In this document: positions 25,567 through 33,828 of the stretch, in pieces
Layout of the letters: each line of letters opens with the position of its first letter
Numbering within the stretch: position 1 is the stretch's first letter
Program-made: the position numbers and the translations under genes
Notes under the pieces: generated by a model
Database searches by the model: none
Told to the model about the DNA's origin: nothing
Seen by the model: the letters and a program-made list of their open reading frames with translations, nothing else
Assembly: GCA_028289375.1 (NCBI GenBank)
Contig: JANQQK010000078.1
Location: 22,532-86,531 of the forward strand
From: Phycisphaerae bacterium
GTDB taxonomy: Bacteria > Planctomycetota > Phycisphaerae > UBA1845
Length of the DNA: 64,000 nucleotides
Direction of reading: 5' to 3'

Positions 25567-26553
25567 TCAGCGAGCGCCGTGCAAGGCAGCGGCTGACGGC
25601 GGTTCAAGCTGATCTTCGGTGAGAAGACCGCTTCGTTCGCGGACCGACTCAACGAGCTCTTCAAACGGTGGGACCTCGCGTGTGCCCACCTCGAACACTG
25701 AGCCCATTGCCGCCCAATCCTGGCGAACGAGATTGAAGACGCGGCTGCAATCTTCGGGGCTGAATCCGAGACTACCGGACTCATCGACCATCTTGCTGAT
25801 GACGGATGAAGGAACGGCCGGATCAACCAATGCGCGTGCCACCGTTCCCGACCAGTTGAGAATGCGTGCCAGCTGTTGCGATCGCGGAAGCTCTTTCAAT
25901 TCGCCGTTCGACGGGTCGTCCTGATAACGCACTGCATCGCAGAAGATCTCCGGCAGATGCCAATCCGTCATCATCTCGGCGGCCAACTCGGAATGGCTGA
26001 TCTGGAACAGGGACTTTTCAAGTTCGCTGAGCTTGGCAGGATCGCCTTTGTCCGTCCATTCGTGCATCACGGTGGCATACTGGGTTGGACTGACGGCTGC
26101 GAAAGCGAGGCGGCCGGTCTGACAAAGCAGGGCACAGGTGAAGGCTTCGTCTGGAGCGAAGTTACGCAGTTCCCTGGCCGCATGTCGCGCCGTGACGGCT
26201 CGTCCGACGCATTCAGACCAGAATTCTTCGTGATCGAAACCGGTGCACTGCTCGGGCCGCTGATTCATAATCGAGAAGCCGAGCGCGATGCTCTTGACGG
26301 CGTGCAGACCGAGCAATCCAACTGCCTTTGAGATCGACACGATCTGGCGCGACAGGGCAGCCAGCGGAGAGTTCACGAATTTGAGTAGTTTCGCGGCGAC
26401 AGCTGGGTCCAGTTCGACGACTGACGCCACTTCGTCCAGCGTGCAATTGTCGTCATTGGTGACACGGAGAATTTCCATCGCAACACCTGTTGGTGTCGGG
26501 AGAGAGTTTGTCGCCTTCAGCTTTTCGTAGAGTTCTCTGCTTTGTTCTGCCAT
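25567..26553 (-). CDS. HDOD-domain signalling protein
   Basis: A 328-residue protein whose residues ~12-215 match the HDOD domain, a relative of HD phosphohydrolases that usually lacks metal ligands and works in c-di-GMP or chemotaxis signalling. Visible landmarks are S-L-P-T-P, L-D-P-A-V-A-A-K-L-L-K-F-V-N-S-P and the helix with A-V-G-L-L-G. AGGA lies ~7 nt before the ATG. Convergent with the MerR-type gene, 26 nt apart. No output domain is fused. Confidence 0.87.
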   Translation of the reverse strand: MAEQSRELYEKLKATNSLPTPTGVAMEILRVTNDDNCTLDEVASVVELDPAVAAKLLKFVNSPLAALSRQIVSISKAVGLLGLHAVKSIALGFSIMNQRPEQCTGFDHEEFWSECVGRAVTARHAARELRNFAPDEAFTCALLCQTGRLAFAAVSPTQYATVMHEWTDKGDPAKLSELEKSLFQISHSELAAEMMTDWHLPEIFCDAVRYQDDPSNGELKELPRSQQLARILNWSGTVARALVDPAVPSSVISKMVDESGSLGFSPEDCSRVFNLVRQDWAAMGSVFEVGTREVPPFEELVESVRERSGLLTEDQLEPPSAAALHGAR

Positions 26554-26770
26554 GTCAATCCTGCTTCAACCTCCCTGATCAACTAACGCACGACTTCACT
26601 CGGCCCATTCCAGTTTAAACAATTTCTCGAATGGCATCGCCCGCTGACAAGTTGATCGGCATGTTGCTTCGACGACGTTTGCGACTTTGATGATCAATCG
26701 AATCGTGAGCATACAATCGCGTTATTCGGACACGGCGTTGTCTGTAACTGCTTTGTGCATGCCAGGCGAC

Positions 26771-27163
26771 CTACGCCTCGCCAGCTTCGACGAACTCGAG
26801 GCCAATAAAGTACTCAGGGCCCGACTGCGTGCAGTGTCGAACCACGCCATTGCCGTGGTACGTAGCTTCAGGCTGATGAATGGCAATCGGAATCTCGCGG
26901 CCAACCTCGAACGAGCGCTCGCAGTACAAGCCGATGCCGTTCTCATTGAGGTTGTGACACGTTCCGATAATCTGGTTCTCCTCACCTGACAGGTCCTCGA
27001 ACCACAGCTGCACCGTGCCCGGGAAGGGCCAACGCTGGATACGTCGCCGTTTCGGCTGGTCGGTCCCCTTTCTGGTCAGTTGTCGCCCATGACGGTCAAT
27101 GAGCAGCTCAATGGCTTCGCGATCCAGTCGGATGAATTCCTGATCGGTCATGTCCAGTTTCAC
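26771..27163 (-). CDS. PilZ-domain protein
   Basis: Small (130-residue) c-di-GMP receptor-like protein. The c-di-GMP-binding arginine segment K-R-R-R-I-Q-R lies at ~39-45. The second PilZ motif, normally D/N-x-S-x-x-G, reads N-L-N-E-N-G, with Asn where Ser is usual, so binding may be weaker. GTG 27163 is chosen because GAGGTG lies just upstream; the frame is open for a further 22 codons upstream without a ribosome site. The HDOD gene and a diguanylate cyclase gene are nearby. Confidence 0.83.
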   Translation of the reverse strand: MKLDMTDQEFIRLDREAIELLIDRHGRQLTRKGTDQPKRRRIQRWPFPGTVQLWFEDLSGEENQIIGTCHNLNENGIGLYCERSFEVGREIPIAIHQPEATYHGNGVVRHCTQSGPEYFIGLEFVEAGEA

Positions 27164-27350
27164 GATGCACCTCGTTTTCGATGAACGCAGACCCCCGGCG
27201 GCTGCAGCAGCTTTCACCATACGATACACATGGGTGGCAGGCGTGACGTTATTCGGACTTTCTCAACAAACAGCCCGCTACCATGTTCTTGATCGACGGA
27301 ATGGCAGTATGGGTTCTGAATTTTGGAACCGATTGCGGCTGCCCAAGATG

Positions 27351-28181
27351 TCAGGAAATGCCGTAACGGGCGGCCATCGAGCGGACGAACGCGGCGTCGG
27401 AACCCGATTCTCGCGCGCTGACGAGGGCGGTGGCGTCTTTGCCGAAGGGCAGCCGGACGAACGAATCATCGCCGTCAACCGCCTCGATGATGCCGTCGAC
27501 AACCTCGACCGGATCCTGGCGATCCGGCATCATCTGACCGGCAGTCTTGGTCCAGGAATCAGCCAAGTGGGCGTAGGGCGAGTCGGGATCAGCCAATCCT
27601 GTATCGCGGACGGCTGACCGGGATGCGAAGTCGGTCGCGTAGGCACCTGGTTCGATGACAACCACACGCAATCCGAACGTCGCTGTCTCGAGATAGAGCG
27701 CCTCGCTCAAGGCCTCGACTGCCCATTTGGTGGCGTTGTAGAAACCGGCACGCGGAAAGGTCACCCGACCAGCCACACTGCTGAGGTTGACGATCACGCC
27801 GCTTCGTCGTTCGCGCATTTCGGGCAGAACCGCCTGCGTCATTCGTGTCAGGCCGACGATGTTGGTCTCGATCATCCGGCGAATTTCATCAACGTCCCCG
27901 TCTTCCTGCAGCGCGAAGTACCCATAGCCAGCGTTGTTGACCAGCACATCGATGTGGCCGAATCGCTTCCTTGCCGCCGCAACAGCCGAACGAATCTCCG
28001 CGCCGCGTGTCACATCCAGTTGCGCGGTCAAGAGCTGGTCTTCACCGGCGTCTGAAATGGACGCGAGATCGCCAAGCCGCCGAGCGGTGGCCACCACTTT
28101 GTCACCACGATCGAGGAGTTTTTGTGCGAGAATCCGCCCGAAGCCCGTCGAACAACCTGTCAGAAACCAGACCTTCGCCAT
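27351..28181 (-). CDS. Classical short-chain dehydrogenase/reductase
   Basis: NAD(P)-dependent oxidoreductase (276 residues) of the classical SDR type. The cofactor motif is T-G-C-S-T-G-F-G near residue 8, followed by N-N-A-G, then the catalytic S (N-L-S-S-V-A-G) and Y-x-x-x-K (Y-N-A-T-K). An arginine pair after the third strand suggests NADP(H). GGGAG lies 10 nt before the ATG. It follows rex by 20 nt and is probably co-transcribed. The substrate cannot be read from sequence. Confidence 0.9.
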   Translation of the reverse strand: MAKVWFLTGCSTGFGRILAQKLLDRGDKVVATARRLGDLASISDAGEDQLLTAQLDVTRGAEIRSAVAAARKRFGHIDVLVNNAGYGYFALQEDGDVDEIRRMIETNIVGLTRMTQAVLPEMRERRSGVIVNLSSVAGRVTFPRAGFYNATKWAVEALSEALYLETATFGLRVVVIEPGAYATDFASRSAVRDTGLADPDSPYAHLADSWTKTAGQMMPDRQDPVEVVDGIIEAVDGDDSFVRLPFGKDATALVSARESGSDAAFVRSMAARYGIS

Positions 28182-28201
28182 CGCCGCTGCGCTCCCGTTC
28201 T

Positions 28202-28846
28202 CTAATCACCGTTCCCACCGGCCAACTGAAACGAAAGCTGTTCAAGGTGAACGGTCAGGTCGACCGCCGCCAATGGACAGCTCATGTTCTTCAACGTCAC
28301 CGGTGCAAAATTGAGGATGCCCTGCACACCTGCCTCGACCAGTTCATTGGCCACACCCTGCGCCGCCTCAGCCGGCACCGCGAGAATACCGAGCCTGATG
28401 TTCAAATCGTGGACGGTTTCTCGCAGGTCGTTCATGGACCGAACGACGAGTTTGTCCGGCGTGTCGACCGTTGTCCCGACGATGTGTTCGTCCCGGTCAA
28501 AAACGGCGACAACATTGAATCCCTTTTTGGCGAACCCGCGATAGCAGAGCAATGCGCGTCCCAGGTTGCCTGCCCCGACGAGCGCAACATTCCAATCGCG
28601 ATCGGTCCCGAGGATCCGGCGAACCTGAACCGTCAGTTCGTCCACGCGGTACCCGATGCCGGGGTGTCCGAATTGGCCGAAGTAGGCGAGATCCTTGCGT
28701 ACCTGGGCATCGGTGAGACTGAGGGCTTCGCCGAGTTCGCGACTCGAAATGGTGCGCCGACCTTGTCCGATCAGGGCCTCCAATTGCCGGAGGTAGAGGC
28801 TTAGTCGCCGGACCGCCGGGCCTGGGATGCCATCGAACTTGCTCAT
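28202..28846 (-). CDS. rex: Redox-sensing transcriptional repressor Rex
   Basis: Dimeric repressor that leaves DNA when NADH rises. The 214-residue product has the winged helix (S-S-R-E-L-G-E-A-L, then A-Q-V-R-K-D-L-A-Y-F-G, ~34-59) and an NAD-binding domain with G-A-G-N-L-G-R-A-L at ~91-99. The R-K-D-L motif is diagnostic of Rex. Length matches the family. It probably forms an operon with the SDR gene, 20 nt downstream. No obvious Rex operator was seen upstream. Confidence 0.95.
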   Translation of the reverse strand: MSKFDGIPGPAVRRLSLYLRQLEALIGQGRRTISSRELGEALSLTDAQVRKDLAYFGQFGHPGIGYRVDELTVQVRRILGTDRDWNVALVGAGNLGRALLCYRGFAKKGFNVVAVFDRDEHIVGTTVDTPDKLVVRSMNDLRETVHDLNIRLGILAVPAEAAQGVANELVEAGVQGILNFAPVTLKNMSCPLAAVDLTVHLEQLSFQLAGGNGD

Positions 28847-29105
28847 GACCGAACCATATCTTGTGCTGCGAAACAGAACCCTCTTGTTCGAGTTCGATGA
28901 TAGCCACGGTTCGAAAGCACCGTCAACCGCGGGTCGAGATTCGGTTGCGCTTGACAGTGTTCGGGTTCATTCGGTACGGTTTGAAACTCGGCTTGGCGAC
29001 GGGATTTCGTGCGGCGTCGCGCGGGCCGATCTGAAAGACGTCCCACCTGAAGCGGAACAAGAGATCACCACCTTGGACATGACCATCCTTCGGATCGGAA
29101 ACAGA

Positions 29106-30146
29106 ATGATGAGATCAGACACGCGACGGTGTTTGTTGGCGATTCCCATGCTGATTGCAGCCAGCCCGGCGTGGCTGATGGCGCAGGATTTCAGCAGCGA
29201 TCCGGTGTTTGATGAACTGCGTCGGCGGACGCCGTCCGGGCAAGCCGATGATGAAACCATCGACAACTGGATCAAAACGGAATTGTCCGCGCTCGTTGCC
29301 GCGGACGAGCCTGTTGACGCAGGAGGCGCGCTGCGAACCAAACTTGACGCATTGATGAAGTCCGACAGTACGTCGCCGCTGTTCAAGGAGACGTTCTATC
29401 GGCGATTGAACCTGCTGGCGAAGGGGTCGCTGGCGGAGAGCCCACCATGGCCGGTTCAGTCGGCGGTCGAGTTGACGCGTACGCTCGCGGCGATGGGCAG
29501 CCTCGAGACGATCGACGCACTGGGACAGGCGATGCAGTCCGAAGCTGGACAGGTTCGCTATCTGGCGGCACGCACGCTGCTCAAGATGCGCGACGCCGTC
29601 ACTCAGGATCCGAATCGACTGACCATCTACGTCAACCTGCTGCGTGAAGCTGGGGTTAAGGAAGAGTCGGGCGTTGTCTCCGAGCAGATTTATGGGGGAT
29701 TGTCCATTTCGGGCAATGCCGAAGCCGTTGATGCGATCGCGGCCATCCTCACCGCACGCGTCGACAAGTACCGCAACGGTGCCCGGTTCGACGACAGCGC
29801 GGAGACGGTGGTGTGTGAATTCCTGCAGAACGAAGACCTCTCGCAGGCGAAGGCTGTCGAGATCGTTCAGGCGTTGGCGGTGATCGTGCGTCTCGACATT
29901 GAGCGGTACGCGGTGGGGCGACTCCAGCACGATGAGCAATTCGCCATCGAGCTACGCGTGGATCGGTGCGAGAAACTGCTCGAAAAACTCACACGCTCAA
30001 ACGGCGAAGGCAAGCTCAGCAGCGGCATGCAGAGTGGGGCGGTCAGCGCCGAACTCAAGCTTGATCTTCTCGAATGGATCGGGTCGGAAAGCACGGCCGG
30101 CAGACTCAATACCGCTCCGTGGGGTGTGCCGAAGGGCGCACCGTAG
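29106..30146 (+). CDS. Exported HEAT-repeat-like protein of unknown function
   Basis: A signal peptide (R-R-C-L-L-A-I-P-M-L-I-A-A-S-P-A, ending at L-M-A-Q) is followed by ~320 helical residues. Alternating L/A-rich helices (A-V-E-L-T-R-T-L-A-A-M, V-R-Y-L-A-A-R-T-L-L-K-M) look like HEAT or Armadillo repeats. ATG 29106 is chosen because the signal peptide starts there; the frame is open far upstream, including ATG 29079, which would put nine extra residues before it. Function unknown; probably a periplasmic scaffold. Convergent with the acyltransferase gene. Confidence 0.65.
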   Translation: MMRSDTRRCLLAIPMLIAASPAWLMAQDFSSDPVFDELRRRTPSGQADDETIDNWIKTELSALVAADEPVDAGGALRTKLDALMKSDSTSPLFKETFYRRLNLLAKGSLAESPPWPVQSAVELTRTLAAMGSLETIDALGQAMQSEAGQVRYLAARTLLKMRDAVTQDPNRLTIYVNLLREAGVKEESGVVSEQIYGGLSISGNAEAVDAIAAILTARVDKYRNGARFDDSAETVVCEFLQNEDLSQAKAVEIVQALAVIVRLDIERYAVGRLQHDEQFAIELRVDRCEKLLEKLTRSNGEGKLSSGMQSGAVSAELKLDLLEWIGSESTAGRLNTAPWGVPKGAP

Positions 30147-30161
30147 CATCCATCGAACACA

Positions 30162-31088
30162 TCAGATGCGGCTGACGTGGCAGGGGTATTCCTGCCCGAA
30201 AGATTCGACGTTCCGCGCGTAGGTGGCGACAGCATCTTCGAGCGCCGCCGGTGTACGGCCATCCACGTTGCCGTCCACGAGCGGACCGCGCACTTCAAAG
30301 ACGTACCGAAACCCCGGTCTTGAAATGATGAAACCCTGCAGGACAGGGGCACCGCAACGCAGGGCGATGCGCATCGGGCCGACCAGTACCGGACGCTTGG
30401 TGTCCCAGATGGTGGCTTCGATGGCTTTCTGATGATCTCCGCGAACGCGGCTAACGTCGATGGCGCTGCCAACAACGAAATTGTCTTCGAAGCAGCGGTA
30501 AATCTCACGCGGGAACGTGTCGGTGAAAAAGTAGCGCACACGGTCCTTGTTGCGCTTGGCGTACTTGTCCTGTACGAATCGCCGCATCGCACCCTCGCGG
30601 GCATCACGGACGCCGGCTACACGGTATCCCAGCGACACCATCATCTGCCCGGCGACGTGGTGCGCCCCGAGATGTGACAGGGCAACGTAGACCCCGCCGC
30701 CACGGGCCAGGGCGTCGTCGATCAGCGGTCTGTTGACGATGGTGAAGCGCTCGCTGGTTTCCTCAGGCGAGAGGCGATCGAAGATCAGGTAGAACAGCTT
30801 GTCGCAGCGTGTTCGGATGAAGTGGTTCCGCGTATGCCGACGACGCTCGGATGTTGAGACATCGCCGAGTATGCGTTTCAAAGTCTTGCCGAATCGACGG
30901 CGACGTTTGTAGTTGATAAGCCACTCAAGCGTCGCAAACCATTTGCCAAACCAGTAAAGACCATCAAGCGTCAGCAACCGGGCGAGACCGCGAACCGTCG
31001 ATCGGGCCAGCGAAAACGAGACGCGATCCCAAAGGGTCACCCCTTTCGGTGCAGATGATTCTGTCGTCGACATCTCAGCCACGATCAT
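30162..31088 (-). CDS. LpxL-like lysophospholipid/lipid A acyltransferase homologue
   Basis: A 308-residue protein with the N-terminal hydrophobic start and overall plan of HtrB/LpxL acyltransferases, including A-L-S-H-L-G-A-H-H-V-A-G at ~135-145 and a later G-A-P-V-L-Q-G. In catalytic LpxL the HX4(D/E) motif supplies His and an acid; here the acidic position is His (H-L-G-A-H-H). It may still transfer acyl chains, or use a shifted acid, or be non-catalytic. It would act on the cytoplasmic side of the inner membrane. A shorter start at 31073 (M-S-T-T) is possible. Confidence 0.75.
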   Translation of the reverse strand: MIVAEMSTTESSAPKGVTLWDRVSFSLARSTVRGLARLLTLDGLYWFGKWFATLEWLINYKRRRRFGKTLKRILGDVSTSERRRHTRNHFIRTRCDKLFYLIFDRLSPEETSERFTIVNRPLIDDALARGGGVYVALSHLGAHHVAGQMMVSLGYRVAGVRDAREGAMRRFVQDKYAKRNKDRVRYFFTDTFPREIYRCFEDNFVVGSAIDVSRVRGDHQKAIEATIWDTKRPVLVGPMRIALRCGAPVLQGFIISRPGFRYVFEVRGPLVDGNVDGRTPAALEDAVATYARNVESFGQEYPCHVSRI

Positions 31089-31148
31089 GGTGGTGCAAAG
31101 AGTTGATCTGCGGTGGTGCGAATTGGGGCGACATTTTGCTAGAGAAAT

Positions 31149-31940
31149 TCATCCACGGTCGATAAGGCGTTGAACCTCGGTCATGACGTCGGCAGGGTCA
31201 AGCCGCTCCTGAATGCGATTGGGCGTGTATCGCCAGACAATGCGGCCATCGCGGTCGACCAGGATGTTGGCTGGAACAGCGATGTCCCCGGACATACCCG
31301 CATCGGTGTGCATCAGCCCGTATCGCGTGATGACCTCGCGATCCGGATCGCTGAGGACATCGAATTCGAGCTTGTGCTTGCGAACGACGTCTCTCTTGGA
31401 CCTGTCCGGTGCATCGACCGACAACGCCAACACCTGCCCGCCGACCTTCTCCAATTCATCATTGATGGCTCCGAGCCCGCGGAGCTCCGACATGCACGAC
31501 GTTCACCAGAACCCGCGGTAGAAGACCAGCAGGACGGGCCCCTTCGTCAGTTCTGATTTCAGGTTGACGTTGCGGCCCTCATGGTTGACCAGCGTGAAGT
31601 CTGGCGCGGATTCAAGCGCGGCGAAGCTCTGCGTGTCAGGCAACTGGGCCCAGAAGTAAAAGGCGTACGCGAACATCGCCAACAGCACGACATTCAGTCC
31701 ACCCAGTCCACGCACCCACCAACGGCGATCCTTCGCGATCGAAAGTACGCCGAGAACCGCACCGATCCCCATGCCGACAAAAGCAGGCCAACCGGTCCAC
31801 CGTGCGTATGGATCATCGGCCATCACCATATACACGGCGATGCCGACGAAGATCATCAGGAATCCGGCCAACGCCGCCAAACCCATCCGTTTGGGTGGAG
31901 AGTCGGTCTGGCGCTCGGTTGTCGCTTGCTGATCGCTCAT
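31149..31940 (-). CDS. Probable selenoprotein: membrane-anchored AhpC/TSA peroxiredoxin-like protein, TGA = Sec146
   Basis: The frame is continuous from ATG 31940 to 31149 if the TGA at 31505-31503 is read as selenocysteine (263 residues). Residues ~28-115 hold three membrane segments. After them the thioredoxin fold reads D-F-T-L-V-N-H-E-G, L-L-V-F-Y-R-G-F-W-U-T-S-C and later A-V-P-A-N-I-L-V-D-R-D-G. In cysteine homologues this site is F-Y-R-G-x-W-C-x-x-C, so the TGA sits exactly at the peroxidatic Cys and the resolving Cys (149) is kept. No frame change is needed and conservation continues past the TGA. A SECIS-like hairpin follows at 31468-31485. Alternatives are a nonsense mutation or sequencing error. 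Conventional calling would split it into two genes. Confidence 0.8.
31468..31505 (-). promoter_or_regulatory. Candidate bacterial SECIS element
   Basis: Seventeen nt after the in-frame TGA, a perfect 6-bp stem GCUCCG/CGGAGC (31485-31480 with 31473-31468) closes a six-base loop, CGGGCU, with G in its second position. The loop starts 24 nt past the TGA, inside the 16-37 nt range accepted for bacterial SECIS hairpins, and a G among the first two loop bases is the accepted SelB contact. Confidence 0.6.
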
Positions 31941-32010
31941 GATGGCGGACAGTAGGACCGACGACGCACCATTCGTCAACCCCTGACGGTTGCCGCGTAT
32001 CACGCGCAGC

Positions 32011-32042
32011 AAAAACGGGAGCGCCGCACCCGCGACGCCCCC
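32011..32042 (-). terminator. Rho-independent terminator of the IPTL-like secreted protein gene
   Basis: On the minus strand an 11-bp GC-rich stem (32042-32032 with 32027-32017, two G-U pairs) with a 4-nt loop is followed by a run of five T (32015-32011). It lies 32 nt after the stop of the gene at 32074-33444 and insulates the selenoprotein gene downstream. Confidence 0.8.
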
Positions 32043-32073
32043 GTGGTCTGCTGAAATTCGCTGCTGCCAGAAT

Positions 32074-33444
32074 CTACACCGGTGCGGAAGTCCGCGAGCG
32101 ACGGACGAGCACAAGGCCCAATCCTGCAAAGATGACGGCCAACGCCACCTTGCTCGTGCCGCCCAACGCGGGAATTGGCTCAATGAAGCACACGCTGTCC
32201 TCGCCAACGCTCCAATCACCGATTGTACCCAGCGGACTGAAGTTGCCCGTCCCGCACGCACCAGCAGGGTCTGTTTGCGATGCCCACGCTCGGACACCCT
32301 GGGCCAGAATCGTCTGTTCCTGCTCGACGACTTCCCCGCCAACGACGACACGGGCCATCACGGTCACGTCTTCATCGCCGTTGCGACCTGCGGAGATTCG
32401 GCCGAACACCGTGTCCTGCGGTTCGAGGAATCCACCTGAGAAACGCAACACAGTCGTCCCATCGGCCCACGGCTCGCAGAACTCGACGTCGAAGCCAGGT
32501 GGCGGCGTCACGTTTGTGATATCCTCACAGGCCGGTGCTTCCGCGTCTGGTGTCCCCTTGCTGACGGCGAGATAGAATTCGGTGATCTCAAGTCCCGGAG
32601 CGGGGGTGTTTCGGTTTTCGATGGTGAATCCATAGTTGCAGCAACCCGACTCAGGATCTGATGGATCGGTCAGGAAAATCTCCGCCGCAGGGGTCGCCTG
32701 CTGTGCACCGGCGGATTCGAATTCGAGGCAATGCGCAACGTCAAAATCGTTGTCGGGAAGGCCAACATCACCCGCATCGTAGTCACCGTCTCCCTCGTCT
32801 TCCTGTGCGGAGCTTTCATCGCCCGGAGGCGCGGTGGTCCAGTACCAGAAACACATGGAGCCTTCCGGGCTCGTGTTGAAGATCTCCAGATAATAGTCGT
32901 CCAATGGAACCGTGATTGGTTCATCGGGTGTGAACGTGAACCTGAATTCTGGTGTGAGGTCCCCGATGATCTCGCCGGTCGCTTCAAATGAGAATGTGCC
33001 GTCCGCTTGTGCGAACGAGGCGATGACATCCTCTTCATTGGGGACTCCATTGTCGGAGCGCAGGATGCGAATGGTGAAGTTCTGCGTACCGATGGGCGAG
33101 CAGTCATCAAATCCGTCAAACGGATCGAGATAGACACCCCACCACTCGATTTGTGTGATCTCGCCCGGTGTCAGGAAGCGGAAATTCTCCGCACAGAATA
33201 GTGGGATTTCGCCGTCGCAAGGGGTGGCAAGGATGCCGCTCTCGCCATTTGCGTCCTGATTGGGCAGCTGGCACGATGTGTCGGAATCGCCCGCTGCCGC
33301 TGGTTGACTGGCCGCATTCGCACGCGCCGCCGGGTCAGTCAAACGTAGAAAGCGCTCAGACTGCGCGTGCGCCCATGACGCCCCCACAGCCAACGACAGG
33401 ACGCCGCAAATCAACGGCGTCGCATCATACTTCATCATCCTCAT
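32074..33444 (-). CDS. Secreted protein with IPTL-CTERM-like C-terminal sorting signal
   Basis: A 456-residue exported protein. The signal peptide ends at A-H-A-Q (~28). The body is acidic and rich in D/E/T and cysteines, with beta-sandwich character. The C-terminus reads I-P-A-L-G-G-T then a hydrophobic stretch A-L-A-V-I-F-A-G-L-G-L-V and a basic R-R-S-R tail, the tripartite layout of IPTL/PEP-type sorting tags processed by exosortase-like systems. GGGAGGAG lies 8 nt before the ATG. It has its own terminator downstream. The ligand or role is unknown. Confidence 0.8.
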   Translation of the reverse strand: MRMMKYDATPLICGVLSLAVGASWAHAQSERFLRLTDPAARANAASQPAAAGDSDTSCQLPNQDANGESGILATPCDGEIPLFCAENFRFLTPGEITQIEWWGVYLDPFDGFDDCSPIGTQNFTIRILRSDNGVPNEEDVIASFAQADGTFSFEATGEIIGDLTPEFRFTFTPDEPITVPLDDYYLEIFNTSPEGSMCFWYWTTAPPGDESSAQEDEGDGDYDAGDVGLPDNDFDVAHCLEFESAGAQQATPAAEIFLTDPSDPESGCCNYGFTIENRNTPAPGLEITEFYLAVSKGTPDAEAPACEDITNVTPPPGFDVEFCEPWADGTTVLRFSGGFLEPQDTVFGRISAGRNGDEDVTVMARVVVGGEVVEQEQTILAQGVRAWASQTDPAGACGTGNFSPLGTIGDWSVGEDSVCFIEPIPALGGTSKVALAVIFAGLGLVLVRRSRTSAPV

Positions 33445-33828
33445 GTCTTGGTCTCCTCCCGCTCAAACGGGTATGCGGTTGCTCGCACACGTTGGTAAGT
33501 CCAACGCATCGTCATTTGTAAAGTGCCATGCTAATGATGGGGTTCCGGAGGATTCAATGCAGAACCACGTATGAGCACATCAATTGAGGCGGGCGCCGTT
33601 TATGCAGGCATTGTTGGAAGTGCGCTACAAAATCAGGCGGCATTGAATGGTGCAACGCGATGCGACAGTTCTTACACGATCACATCATTTGCGTGATCAA
33701 TTGATTCACTCTCACGCGATGAAATGCACCCGCATCTGATGACATGCGATGCATGCTCGCGCTTTATGTTGCATGATGTGAATGTAAGGAATTGTCGCAG
33801 TGGTTTTATGCAATTTGGAATGAGGGCG
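33445..33828. other. Intergenic region between secreted protein and diguanylate cyclase genes
   Basis: No gene is visible in these 384 nt, which are AT-richer than the neighbours. Two hairpins were noted: GTTGG/CCAAC at 33491-33505 in the leader of the secreted-protein gene, and GCGTGA/TCACGC at 33691-33717, which could end the cyclase transcript although it lies ~110 nt past the stop and lacks a T run. Confidence 0.5.

Noticed and set aside
31494..31505. Two separate genes split at the TGA (membrane protein and truncated peroxiredoxin)
   Set aside because: The downstream part would start at a Met after the active-site motif without a ribosome site, and the upstream part would end in the middle of the fold; one Sec-containing gene explains both.
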